From CAXBNB01 sp040151475 (GTDB lineage Bacteria > Bacteroidota > Bacteroidia > Cytophagales > Cyclobacteriaceae), in assembly GCF_040151475.1 (NCBI RefSeq), contig NZ_JBDKWG010000151.1, forward strand, positions 62,001-126,000: a stretch of 64,000 nucleotides of DNA, read 5' to 3'. Under the pieces are notes generated by a model. It saw only the letters and a list, made by a program, of their open reading frames with translations. It had not been told where the DNA came from and searched no databases. Of the stretch, positions 24,382 to 33,932 are shown one piece after another; the stretch's first letter is position 1; each line of letters opens with the position of its first letter. Made by a program: the position numbers and the translations under genes.

Positions 24382-25188
24382 TCAATTGTTCCCCTGTCTA
24401 TAGTATCCTATTCCAAAAGGTACCATAAGCAATAAAGGAAAGATCCATATTGCCCAATAGGAAAAATGTTCGAACCAATTATCTACAGAATAAATCTTTT
24501 TGAAGCTTCCGAAAATCTCAACTATGAAATCAGTAGTATATGGGTCTATGGCATCAGGATAATATAAATCCGCCATTTTACTGTAAGGCTCCCTGACAAG
24601 CTCAGGGTTTGCCTGAACAGCCGCAGTATCATAAGGGACGACAATGCCATAGTCAGGATCAAGAATGTAAGTCACGTTATCGTTGAGTTCTGCCCTAACA
24701 ACCACGTGCCGCCCTCCAATGTCCATCAATTCGGCTTTCATTCCATTATCCATTAGTATTCCTTTTACTACAATTGAATGACCTGAACATAATCCTACTC
24801 CTCTTTCCAGATTCTTTTTGTAATCGCTAAATTCGTAGCGTTCATACTTCTCAGGATTGACGAATGAGGCGAAATACAACATATAATTTTCCCATATCGG
24901 CACTCTCAAGTTATATTTATCTATTCCCTTTTTTTTCCAGTAATGGGCATAACCATCGTTGACCACCTTATTTATCCTTACAGCAAAATCTATATTTGAT
25001 TCATTTTCTTTTCTATCTAACATCTCCAATACCTCAGGATACTTGATCGTAACATCGTTGATCCTATTTCGCAAGGTCACTTCTTCAGTATATATTTCAG
25101 GGTTCCTCATAGTTTTGAAAAGGCCCCAAATGCTTATGGATAGTAAAATCACTCCAATTGAAAAAAAAATTATCCTTAATGTTTTCAT
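24382..25188 (-). CDS. Transglutaminase-like membrane protein
   Basis: A 268-residue protein with one N-terminal and one C-terminal membrane segment (IIFFSIGVILLSISIWGLF and YWAIWIFPLLLMVPFGIGYY). The soluble part between them has a transglutaminase-like Cys-His-Asp triad: GVGLCSGHSIVVKG (Cys), GGRHVVVRAEL (His) and YILDPDYG (Asp). Such domains act as cysteine peptidases, cross-linking enzymes or amidases. The soluble face is probably periplasmic. It sits in the polysaccharide locus between a DUF5060 glycosidase and a beta-helix protein. Its role there is unknown. Confidence 0.75.
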   Translation of the reverse strand: MKTLRIIFFSIGVILLSISIWGLFKTMRNPEIYTEEVTLRNRINDVTIKYPEVLEMLDRKENESNIDFAVRINKVVNDGYAHYWKKKGIDKYNLRVPIWENYMLYFASFVNPEKYERYEFSDYKKNLERGVGLCSGHSIVVKGILMDNGMKAELMDIGGRHVVVRAELNDNVTYILDPDYGIVVPYDTAAVQANPELVREPYSKMADLYYPDAIDPYTTDFIVEIFGSFKKIYSVDNWFEHFSYWAIWIFPLLLMVPFGIGYYRQGNN

Positions 25189-25298
25189 AATTTATGTGTT
25201 AATAGTCATCAGTTTTAAAGTTCTCATTTACTATCCAAGTCCATTCTTCAATGGACTCTTGTTTTCTATATTATTGTAGTTGATTATGCACTTGCAGA

Positions 25299-26903
25299 TT
25301 ACAATCTATTATATACATGAAGTATCCAATCATCACCATCATCTGGCGTACTAAAAATATGTTTCTTGTTCACTTTAGGCCCAACTCTTTTATCATCGGG
25401 ATTTTGAGCATTGATCCATTCAGAATCCAGCAGGTATGGAAAATCTAGAAATAATTCAACTTTACCTATTGAATCCAGATAGATATAATATTCCTGGCCT
25501 TCATTTGCCAGGCAAAATCCCTGCTTTACTAAATCCTGTCTGGAGGTCATTTGATGAAAATTAATAGATTCAAACCAATCCCAAACTTTGTGTACTATAT
25601 CATGCTTATTTTGAAACCGATTATTTAAATCTAGTGTGCCTGAAAAACCACTAGATGAATTACCATCCATATCAGCAAAATTGAGTATTGAGCCAGAGAA
25701 TAGGATTGTATAGGTATGCTTTCTCAGGTCGTCATCCGTATAGATTGGATGGTACTTATTTCCTGCCCAAAGTGTCTCCTGAGCATAAACCGGCTTGTAC
25801 CGATGATGGTTCATACTTAGACCGGTATACAATTCTTCACGGTTTTTCACAGTTGGCCCTTGTAGAGTACTCAAACTATACCAGGGTTCATCAATGAAAG
25901 GATCACCGTATTGGGTGGCTCGTTTTTCATTATGAACGGTCAAAATATGAGAGTGAACATCCAAACTGTCAATAAGATTTCCCAATTGCAGGATATCGTC
26001 CAATCGCATTTTCCCTTTATAATATTTCTGGTCATCTAACCAGAAAGGCTCAGGCCCGGCAACTGAAAGAATGATATTGGGGTAATGTCCAATGCGTGCA
26101 AGGGTGTACTTAATATACAATACCTGATCTTTAGGATTAACAGGCCAGCTACCACTGCATCCGAAAAACCCTGCAAATGGAAAAACCGTAATATCCCTGT
26201 TTTTTAATTCATTGAGTATAGCTTCCATTTTACGAAACTCATCAAAATTTAATGGCCAAAGTACAGGAGTATCCCACCCTGCCCCTCGACCTGTTTCGTT
26301 ACGATTTGTATAATGGCTGGCAATAGAAAGCATATTGTACTTGTTCTTTTGTAACCAATCGAGGAATTTCATGCGTGAATTTCCATCGGATTCTTCATTC
26401 GGATCATCCCAGTTATTAGCAAAAAACCTATCACCAACATGAAAGCTCCGAAATAACGTTTTTGCGCTACCACCTTTTCCTAACCAAAAAGGATTGTTTT
26501 CATTTTTTAATATCAGCCCGGGCAGCTGGGAAGAAACGCACCTAAATTCTCCTTTTGTTTCTTTTGAAGAGTCCGAAAAGAATGCTTTATAAGTCCAATC
26601 TCCTTTTTGATCTGGGCTAAAACGCACTTTCCAAATACCATTTCCATCGAAAAAGCCATAATGCAGCAATATCTGACCATCTGGGTTTCTTAGATGAACA
26701 ACCAATTCCACATCCTTGTATGCATCACCGTATTGTCTGTCGTTTAATATACTCAACTCAAATAGCTCATAAATTCCGACTTCCTTATTTTTGTCAGTCA
26801 CTATTTGACCAGCGTATATTTTTATAGTTAGTATAAAAAAGAAAAAGAAGGTCAAAAACTTATGTTTACACAAAGTTTCAGGACTAAATTTTTTTAAATT
26901 CAT
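25299..26903 (-). CDS. DUF5060-containing glycoside-hydrolase-like protein
   Basis: About 534 residues from ATG 26903 (MNLKKFSPET), with a signal peptide core FLTFFFFFILTIKIYAG. The N-terminal beta-sandwich (about 30-120) has the DUF5060 pattern, ending WKVRFSPDQKGDWTYKAFF. A TIM-barrel-type domain follows (FLDWLQKNKYNMLSIASHYT, RDITVFPFAGFFGCSG, ILSVAGPEPFWLDDQ, VYAQETLWAG). The Glu residues in GPEPFW and AQETLW are candidate acid/base and nucleophile. A small C-terminal beta domain ends DDWILHVYN. It is similar in plan to the neighbouring 981-residue protein but only distantly in sequence. The substrate is unknown. Confidence 0.75.
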   Translation of the reverse strand: MNLKKFSPETLCKHKFLTFFFFFILTIKIYAGQIVTDKNKEVGIYELFELSILNDRQYGDAYKDVELVVHLRNPDGQILLHYGFFDGNGIWKVRFSPDQKGDWTYKAFFSDSSKETKGEFRCVSSQLPGLILKNENNPFWLGKGGSAKTLFRSFHVGDRFFANNWDDPNEESDGNSRMKFLDWLQKNKYNMLSIASHYTNRNETGRGAGWDTPVLWPLNFDEFRKMEAILNELKNRDITVFPFAGFFGCSGSWPVNPKDQVLYIKYTLARIGHYPNIILSVAGPEPFWLDDQKYYKGKMRLDDILQLGNLIDSLDVHSHILTVHNEKRATQYGDPFIDEPWYSLSTLQGPTVKNREELYTGLSMNHHRYKPVYAQETLWAGNKYHPIYTDDDLRKHTYTILFSGSILNFADMDGNSSSGFSGTLDLNNRFQNKHDIVHKVWDWFESINFHQMTSRQDLVKQGFCLANEGQEYYIYLDSIGKVELFLDFPYLLDSEWINAQNPDDKRVGPKVNKKHIFSTPDDGDDWILHVYNRL

Positions 26904-26962
26904 TTTGTGTTTCAGAATTTTATAAATACAATACAAACTAATAGATATACTCAATAAATCTC

Positions 26963-29908
26963 TTATTTAACTTTTTGTCTTCTATCATTTTCATCAGGTA
27001 CATCATTTTGATCTATCCCCAGCACTATTTTATCTAGACTGAATCCATCATCTCTTCCAAAAACATGGATCGTATGAAATCCTTTCGATAAATACATTTT
27101 CGGTTCTGGTACATTATTTTTATGGCCATGTTCCCAGACCCATTTTTTGTGAGGACGGAAGCCGCTCATATTGGTTCCTGCGCTATTCATGACGAATTTG
27201 TTATCTATCTGAATATGTACACCATTTGACTCACCCCCAAGCGATTTTCCCAGCAACCAAATTTTATACACTCCATCAGTATTTATTTTCACTTGATACA
27301 CCATTTCAGCACCTGAACCATTTTTAGGTGAATTGTGACCACTACAACTTTCACACTGTTCATCTGGAAGGTTGGTCATATATCCCTTTCCAGAATATCC
27401 ATCCATTTTCTTTTCAAATGACCAGTCGTGATTTAACTTTTGGGTTCCGTTAGTGGGAACAAGGGCAAACTTGGAATGATAATCCTCTGCTTCTAATATT
27501 ACCATTCCTTTCGTTTCTTCGAAATACTCCTTAGGTTCTGATTGGTTTATTGGTTCATAGATTGCAGTAAAGTTTAAGTGCCTTGCAGGCATCTTAAAAT
27601 TTGGGCTCAAGACTGTCGAATCATTCAAAAACGAAACATCTCCAATCCATTTTTTGAATTTTTTTCCCTTATGTATTGGTTTAGCTTCGATTTGAACATT
27701 TTCTCCAGGGTCAAAGGATTTGTTGCCAGAAGCACCAATCACATTTACACGATAACTGGGAGTGCTTATTTTTTCAATAAACATTGGTGTAATTGAAGAC
27801 ACAACATTGCCATCACTATCAGTTGCGGTAAGTGCAACATTTCTTTTTCCTTCATCAATCAGGGTAATTGTGTGTTTATATATGTAGTATTCTCCTGATT
27901 TTGTCATTTTAATTTGATTCCTTTCCCCCAGTTCTCTTAAATCGAGAATAACACTTATTATTTCCCCCGGTTCAACATCGGTGACTCGCGCATAAAAAGA
28001 AATATCAACGGATTGACCAATGGGAAGACTCAAACTTGGGACAGTAGTGAAGTTTCTGATCTGAATTCCTGTTGGTTTACCAGATATGAGAATAGTCCAA
28101 TCCTTGTCTTTCTCAAAAGGAGGGTTTCCAAGGCTCTTTTGCCCAGGACCAGTAATGGAAGTAACAGTCCCATTTTGAAGTTTACCTCCTTTGCGGGGAT
28201 CAAACCATTTCACTGAGAAAGTAGAATTGGATGAACCTAAATCAAGTTCTGTGGAACCTCCTTCTGTCAGGTACACCGTATAAATTTCACCGGGCTTAGC
28301 AAGACACAGACCTTTTGAAACTAAATGATCTGAGTGACTGACTTCACTCAGAGGAATATTATTTTCAAAAAATTCACGGGCAATTCTGGTTTGAACCCAC
28401 ATGTCTTCTCGTGTTGTAAAATTTTCAAGTGTTCGGTCACGATTAGATACACCCGCTATATCATCAGGTAAATTTGATTCTGACCCACAATACCATTCTA
28501 CTCCCGCAGCGCCTGCCATATAGCCGGCCCATAAATCATAAACCCTGCGATCATCGTGACCAGGATTTTCCGAATCAGGTTTTAATCCTGTAGTATGCGG
28601 ATTTATTTCATCAAAATTCACAATCCACTTCCTATTTGCTGTTTTGGATTTATCAATCCATTCCACCAATAAATCGTGTGCTTGTAAATCCCCTTGTCCA
28701 TTAATCTGGAATGATGGCCCTTCAAAATAAGGGTTACCCAATAGTGAATTGTAAACTCGATCATGTTCACTTTTGGCAGGCCAGGTGTGAATTACTATGG
28801 GGTGATTATATGAATCTACTGAACGAATATAAGCCGCAAATTCGGCAATTTGTGATTTAGTATTTGTAGTTTCTTCTCCCAGGTTCCAGACCAATGCCGG
28901 GTGATGACCGAACCGGGCAATAAGTTCACGATAGTATAGCTTCCGTTGAATACCGAGGTTGCCATTATCTAAGTAATGATCGTTTTCACGTTCTTGATGA
29001 ACCATCTGGATCATCAATCCTTTTTTTTGCATATGCTCAAAAACTATTTCCCACTGATCCAATTTTGAGCAATCATATTCCGTTGTTTTTTCGTGTGTAG
29101 TCCATGGCCATGTATCATCCCCGTCTCCATCAACATTTTGAAGAAGAAAATAAACAGCATTCAACCCTATATCTGATAAGTAGTTGACTGCACCAATCAA
29201 TCCTTTACCTTTTCCTCCATCCCAGGTGGGATCACCGGTTTTCCAATGTTTAACGTGTGGTGAATAGGTATGAAGATAATTGGTTACCTGCCCTCCATGA
29301 TCATAGGTGTCGTCGAAATCATCGTACGCTAGCATATTTTCCGGGCTATTAATCCCTCCTTTTACAAAATATTTCCCCGTTTCTTCAAACTTTAGATAAT
29401 GCTCCCCTACATAACTCAAGCGTCCCTTACTTCTAAAGTCAACACCTGACTTATTTGAATCTTCTACAAAAAATGAACCCTTCAGGCCATTGATTTGAAG
29501 TTCGGCCTTACCTGCATTAAATTCATTGCTTACCGAAATATTGACACCCCTTCTAAAAGAAGCAGTATAATTCCATAACCCTGTTTTATTTGGAGAAAAA
29601 TGTACCCGCCATATATTACCATTGGTAGCATGGGACTCAGCAGCATTTCCGTCAGCTGCAAAATAGCCGGGTACAACAAATTTATCAACACCATTAGTAA
29701 ACGTTAGGAGCAACCTATAATCCAAAAAGGGACTTGGGTCAATGGAATTCTCGGCCAAATCAGGACCTTCAAAAGATAAAGTCACTGTATGCCACTTTTT
29801 CAGTTCCCCGCCGATACTGACTCCTTTAATTTCATTATTTGAAGCTGAGGAGTGAGCATATTGACCAATCAGCATTAAAAATAAAAACCTTCTTACCAAT
29901 TTTATCAT
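26963..29908 (-). CDS. DUF5060/TIM-barrel glycosidase-like protein with C-terminal carbohydrate-binding module
   Basis: About 981 residues from ATG 29908, with signal peptide FLFLMLIGQYAHSSAS. Domain order: DUF5060 beta-sandwich (about 25-120; WRVHFSPNKTGLWNYTASF); TIM barrel (about 165-530) with likely catalytic Glu in VWNLGEETTN (about 343) and NFDEINPH (about 433); a collagen-binding-2-like beta domain (KGLCLAKPGEIYTVYLTEGG); an Ig-like segment; an InlB-type repeat (VNVIGASGNKSFDPGENVQI); and a CBM6/35-like module (VILEAEDYHS, to IHVFGRDDGFSLDKIVLG). It is secreted by Sec. The substrate is not predictable. A Cys pair (EQCESCSG) lies in the CBM. Confidence 0.8.
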   Translation of the reverse strand: MIKLVRRFLFLMLIGQYAHSSASNNEIKGVSIGGELKKWHTVTLSFEGPDLAENSIDPSPFLDYRLLLTFTNGVDKFVVPGYFAADGNAAESHATNGNIWRVHFSPNKTGLWNYTASFRRGVNISVSNEFNAGKAELQINGLKGSFFVEDSNKSGVDFRSKGRLSYVGEHYLKFEETGKYFVKGGINSPENMLAYDDFDDTYDHGGQVTNYLHTYSPHVKHWKTGDPTWDGGKGKGLIGAVNYLSDIGLNAVYFLLQNVDGDGDDTWPWTTHEKTTEYDCSKLDQWEIVFEHMQKKGLMIQMVHQERENDHYLDNGNLGIQRKLYYRELIARFGHHPALVWNLGEETTNTKSQIAEFAAYIRSVDSYNHPIVIHTWPAKSEHDRVYNSLLGNPYFEGPSFQINGQGDLQAHDLLVEWIDKSKTANRKWIVNFDEINPHTTGLKPDSENPGHDDRRVYDLWAGYMAGAAGVEWYCGSESNLPDDIAGVSNRDRTLENFTTREDMWVQTRIAREFFENNIPLSEVSHSDHLVSKGLCLAKPGEIYTVYLTEGGSTELDLGSSNSTFSVKWFDPRKGGKLQNGTVTSITGPGQKSLGNPPFEKDKDWTILISGKPTGIQIRNFTTVPSLSLPIGQSVDISFYARVTDVEPGEIISVILDLRELGERNQIKMTKSGEYYIYKHTITLIDEGKRNVALTATDSDGNVVSSITPMFIEKISTPSYRVNVIGASGNKSFDPGENVQIEAKPIHKGKKFKKWIGDVSFLNDSTVLSPNFKMPARHLNFTAIYEPINQSEPKEYFEETKGMVILEAEDYHSKFALVPTNGTQKLNHDWSFEKKMDGYSGKGYMTNLPDEQCESCSGHNSPKNGSGAEMVYQVKINTDGVYKIWLLGKSLGGESNGVHIQIDNKFVMNSAGTNMSGFRPHKKWVWEHGHKNNVPEPKMYLSKGFHTIHVFGRDDGFSLDKIVLGIDQNDVPDENDRRQKVK

Positions 29909-29972
29909 CTTCCTATTATATAGACTCATAAATCTTATTAATTAATTTTTCTGCCATCTCCGTGAGTTGCCC

Positions 29973-31889
29973 TTATTTAAAGGGGGTTGTCAAATAGCTT
30001 TCAATATCTATCCAATGACGGAGCATTATCTTCCTTTTGAGTTTGAGTTGGTCTATGAGGTCTGGCCCAAGCAAGAACGTATCTTCATACTCCGGGCTTT
30101 TGGCGTGATTGATAAAACCCATCCCTCCATTTTCCAGAATATTGATCAATGTCTGTGCATTGTCCAACTCATCCCGCATCACAGCATTGAAGCTTTGTAA
30201 ATCAGGGTCACCAGTCCAATCTCCAGACTTACCCGGACGATGCGGGCCTGTTTTCACCTTGTCAGCGCTACGTTCCCTGATCACCTGAGCTTCGGCGAAA
30301 TTGCCAGCACTCCTGATAAAACTACCATAAATACTGAGGCCAGTTGCCAAATTTTGAATGGATATTTTTTCAGGTGCTTCAGCCCCAACTTTTTCCAATA
30401 AACCAATTGCTTTGTTAAGCTTGGACAAGTATTTCTGCACCACTCCATCCTGTATATCCGCGTGACCGCCATGTATATCCGTGTAGTCCATTCTAGCTTC
30501 ATCTTCCGTTGGATTGAAAACATACGGCATAAAGTAAGATTCTTCTTCCTTTTTCAAAAGATCGGGTGCAAATACCAATGGTCTGGTAACATGTCTGGAA
30601 GACACACTCCAATAGATAGCCGAAATTCTACCTAACACATCGGATTTGTACTTATTGGCTTCCTCCAGCGCCAAAATGCCTTTTAAAAGTATTTCGGAGT
30701 ATTGCTCACCTGCCCATTCCAGGCAAATTTGTTGCAAGGCCTTGATTTCATTGACTTCCCCTTCCCCTATTTCAACACTCAGGTACTTTACAAACATTTC
30801 TAAAAACTTGCCACTGGTATCCAGTCGCTCATATCCCCTATCGTAAGATGCCCGAAAGCTTATAAAAATCGTCTTGTTCTTTTCCTCATCTATGGACTTT
30901 ATACTTCTCAAAAAAGCCAATGGATCCAACATTCCCTTTACTGGAAAGTGGCTTACAGCCAGACTGGACACTGCTTTTACCTTATCCGAGTTGTGGCTCT
31001 GGTAGTAGCAGTTTTCGGGCAAATGACTATAAATATCTTTCTTTTCTTCATCAGAAAACATGGATCCTGTCAGGTAGATAGATATCTCGTTTCCTGCTGC
31101 TTTTGCGCCCTCTTGAAACGTATTCATCAACAGGGCAACACGCTCACCCATGCTTTTATGCTTGCAGTGTGAAGGCCCGTTTGGCCCCACATATTGCCAG
31201 TCCGACCAACAAATACCAGAACCTGCATCATTGGTTTTGAAAAAGAAAGTTTTGATTTCCGGTACATTTTTCAACAGTTCAGCCACCATGCTTTGATACA
31301 TTTCACGCGTCTCTTCCACACTGATACAGGGTGCAAATGCTGGTTGATTGTTCCTTCTGGGATGGTCCACTCTTGGCCCCAACATATCTGGATACTTGTC
31401 AAAAAATGCAACTGGCAGGAAGTTGGGCTCGTAACTCCAAAATGCTGCACCCAACCCCATTTCCCTTAATATTTTCGCCTTGGCCAAAAGCGATTCCCTG
31501 TTCTTTTTAACAAAGTCCACAGGTATATAGGGTGCTATTTTGGGATCAGGAAAAAACTTGTATGGTGTTGGGTTTCGACTTGCATATTCATACCAAAAAT
31601 TCCTTCCTTCAGGAATTTCATAAAAGCTTTTATCTGCCAATGTACTGATGTTGATTTCAACCTGACCATAAGGCTTCAACAAACTGGCTTGCTTTGCCAA
31701 TTCCCTGAATTCTACCAAATCAGTAATAGGGGCATGGATGATGAAAACCCTTTCCTCATCAAGTGCTTTTTTATCGTCAGGCTCAATTTTCGTTTCTGTA
31801 CCACTTGCAAAATGAAATCCACTAATGACCAAAATAACTGCTACTAATAATAGTTTGGGAATCCATTTCAAATGCTTTATACCACTCAT
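29973..31889 (-). CDS. Secreted TIM-barrel-like protein of unassigned family
   Basis: A 638-residue protein with an N-terminal signal or anchor (LLLVAVILVISGFHFASG). The central part has a glycosidase-like rhythm: LREMGLGAAFWSYEPNFLP, FAPCISVEETREMYQSMVAE, IKTFFFKTNDAGSGICWSDW, ISIYLTGSMFS and KTIFISFRASYDRGYERL. The last 200 residues are helical and carry TDIHGGHADIQDG and a conserved-looking DRGYER. The layout recalls alpha-glucuronidase or hexosaminidase-like barrels, but I cannot place it in a named family. It lies 29 bases from the upstream esterase gene and 64 from the downstream DUF5060 gene, so all three are probably one transcript. Confidence 0.6.
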   Translation of the reverse strand: MSGIKHLKWIPKLLLVAVILVISGFHFASGTETKIEPDDKKALDEERVFIIHAPITDLVEFRELAKQASLLKPYGQVEINISTLADKSFYEIPEGRNFWYEYASRNPTPYKFFPDPKIAPYIPVDFVKKNRESLLAKAKILREMGLGAAFWSYEPNFLPVAFFDKYPDMLGPRVDHPRRNNQPAFAPCISVEETREMYQSMVAELLKNVPEIKTFFFKTNDAGSGICWSDWQYVGPNGPSHCKHKSMGERVALLMNTFQEGAKAAGNEISIYLTGSMFSDEEKKDIYSHLPENCYYQSHNSDKVKAVSSLAVSHFPVKGMLDPLAFLRSIKSIDEEKNKTIFISFRASYDRGYERLDTSGKFLEMFVKYLSVEIGEGEVNEIKALQQICLEWAGEQYSEILLKGILALEEANKYKSDVLGRISAIYWSVSSRHVTRPLVFAPDLLKKEEESYFMPYVFNPTEDEARMDYTDIHGGHADIQDGVVQKYLSKLNKAIGLLEKVGAEAPEKISIQNLATGLSIYGSFIRSAGNFAEAQVIRERSADKVKTGPHRPGKSGDWTGDPDLQSFNAVMRDELDNAQTLINILENGGMGFINHAKSPEYEDTFLLGPDLIDQLKLKRKIMLRHWIDIESYLTTPFK

Positions 31890-31918
31890 TTATTGTTTGT
31901 TTTAAATTCTTGTTTCAA

Positions 31919-33838
31919 TTACTTATTTACCTCACCAACTGTAATGCTAAACGTGCCCCAGGTCACATTGCGTTTAATGGCCTTCCACTCTTTCACTTCA
32001 TAGCTGGCAAGAAGCCTAATCTCATGTCCGATTGGGCAATCCTGTGATACTTTGATCAAAGAAGACAAGGTGTAACCATCGCCCCATTTATCTGGCTGTA
32101 TTTCATCATAGAGTCGCTCATCCAGGTATGGGTCATCGTAGTACACACGCAAACGCTTGCTCATTCCTGTAATTTCATAGAACATAACGGTTTCCCCTGG
32201 TTCAGCTATATTGTTGCCATTGCCACTTCCAAATATTTCAGTATCCCCATCATCTATCCCGATGTTGCCAAATTCCAACACATCATAAAAAACAGGTGCA
32301 TCAAACTCATCCTGCCAAGCTTGCTTTTTACCAGCAGAAAAAACAAGGTTAAACCTGATCCTAAATGGTGTACCATCTTCAACGGGATCGTTTGAAGCGA
32401 TCACCCTAAAAGGTTCGGGCAACCAAATGGCTTCTCCAGATTTGATTTCTTTGATCACTACTTCAGGATTGGCAATGACAACACCTGATTGCCCGGTACT
32501 CAACTGAACAACTAAATTCTTGATGCTACTCCCTCCCCGGTTGAGCAATTGAAGCTTCAAATTGGACTCTTTGCCCTGATCAAGAAAAATGTCCTTATCA
32601 TTGACCTTGTAAGTCATGAAAACAATATCTGCTGGATCATTTTTCTTATAAATACCAATTTGATGGTTTTCATGATTGGTTTCAAATTTAATACTACCTG
32701 AAGGATCACTCTTTACCTTCGAAATCACTTTCGCACCTTTTGAAATGTTGTAGTCCAACAAAGTGTATTCTGTTTCTGGTTCATATAACCCAGGTGTAAT
32801 AATCTGTATATTTACTTCAGGAATAGGCCTTCCATTTGGCTGCCATTTTTTTGTACCAATCCCCAACCCACTTTTCGTCACCCCCCTCATATCGATAAAT
32901 CCAGGCTCATTGAGGTTGCTTTTCACTTTATAGCCCCAAATATCAAATTCAGGGTAGATATCCGTATGGTGCCATCTTCGAGGAACAGGCGCAGGGTCTT
33001 TGAATGATTTAATCACGAAATTGAAAGCATCTTCAAACCCCTTTGCAGTCAAGGTGTGTCCTCCTTCATATACCTGATATTCATAGTTCAATCCTTTTTC
33101 CCTGAGAGCCCCCTGGTGTACTTCATTGTTCAGGTAGACCAATTCCCCATTGCTGCTGTTGTGAAACCTGGTATTGACACCATGTAAGTATTTAAAGAAG
33201 TACCTGACACTATACAAAGTATGGTTGTCAGGATATCCTATAAAAAACTCAGGTGAGCCTTTGGAATTTACAGCCGTACCAATTCGGTCTGGGTATTTGG
33301 CAGCAAGGAAAAATGACATAATCCCTCCCATACTATGGCCAATTACAGCCCTGTTCGACCTATCGGTCAATGTACGATAATGGCCATCAACATGGTCAAC
33401 AAGCTCCAGAAAATAGTCTTTAAATTGCACCTGATAATTGACATTGGAATGGTTTCCTATGTTGTAAGGGCGAATATCCGAATCAACCGATCTTCCATTC
33501 CATGCTACCAAGATCACGTCATTGGCTTCCACCAGTTCAACTACTCCCGGCAACTTCAATTCATGGGTTCCTTTGTTGCCATGAAAGTAATAAATGACGG
33601 GATACGCCTTTACAGTAGTATGATAATCTTTGGGGAGAAAAACCCTAAATGGTTTTTCCCTTCCAAAAACTTTGCTAAAATGTGATTTGTCTTCTTGAGC
33701 AAGAATTTTAGCCAATACCAGTAGTTGTAAAAATAAAATCAACACGAATATTCTAGTCAATTTAGCATATACAATAATTCGGTTTTTCAATTTTATAATT
33801 TTTGTTAATGTGAGTTTGTCATATAAGTCAAATGACAA
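31919..33838 (-). CDS. Secreted esterase (alpha/beta-hydrolase, CE1-like) with C-terminal beta domains
   Basis: A 639-residue protein with a long N-terminal signal region (hydrophobic core IFVLILFLQLLVLAKILAQ at about 30-48). The N-terminal half is an esterase-type alpha/beta hydrolase: VIYYFHGNKGTH, nucleophile elbow VIGHSMGGIMSF, and a catalytic His in YEGGHTLTAKGFED. The C-terminal half (about 300-639) is beta-rich, including NLKLQLLNRGGSSIKNLVVQ and EFGNIGIDDGDTEIFGSG, and resembles CARDB-like modules. A polysaccharide O-acyl esterase role (removing acetyl or feruloyl-type groups) is plausible in this locus but not shown. There is no T9SS domain at the C-terminus. Confidence 0.75.
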   Translation of the reverse strand: MSFDLYDKLTLTKIIKLKNRIIVYAKLTRIFVLILFLQLLVLAKILAQEDKSHFSKVFGREKPFRVFLPKDYHTTVKAYPVIYYFHGNKGTHELKLPGVVELVEANDVILVAWNGRSVDSDIRPYNIGNHSNVNYQVQFKDYFLELVDHVDGHYRTLTDRSNRAVIGHSMGGIMSFFLAAKYPDRIGTAVNSKGSPEFFIGYPDNHTLYSVRYFFKYLHGVNTRFHNSSNGELVYLNNEVHQGALREKGLNYEYQVYEGGHTLTAKGFEDAFNFVIKSFKDPAPVPRRWHHTDIYPEFDIWGYKVKSNLNEPGFIDMRGVTKSGLGIGTKKWQPNGRPIPEVNIQIITPGLYEPETEYTLLDYNISKGAKVISKVKSDPSGSIKFETNHENHQIGIYKKNDPADIVFMTYKVNDKDIFLDQGKESNLKLQLLNRGGSSIKNLVVQLSTGQSGVVIANPEVVIKEIKSGEAIWLPEPFRVIASNDPVEDGTPFRIRFNLVFSAGKKQAWQDEFDAPVFYDVLEFGNIGIDDGDTEIFGSGNGNNIAEPGETVMFYEITGMSKRLRVYYDDPYLDERLYDEIQPDKWGDGYTLSSLIKVSQDCPIGHEIRLLASYEVKEWKAIKRNVTWGTFSITVGEVNK

Positions 33839-33890
33839 ATAGGTTTATAAAACATCTCTTTTCAACTATATTTGATAGTTTATTTTTTTA

Positions 33891-33927
33891 CAATATACCC
33901 TCCCGGAAAAGCCAGGAGGGTATATTG
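33891..33927 (-). terminator. Strong 13-bp hairpin after the large T9SS gene
   Basis: Perfect arms CAATATACCCTCC and GGAGGGTATATTG begin six bases past the stop codon at 33933. On the minus strand the hairpin is followed by A-rich, not T-rich, sequence, so it is not a textbook Rho-independent terminator. It may partly terminate the transcript or protect its 3' end before the esterase gene 94 bases on. Confidence 0.5.
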
Positions 33928-33932
33928 GATTA

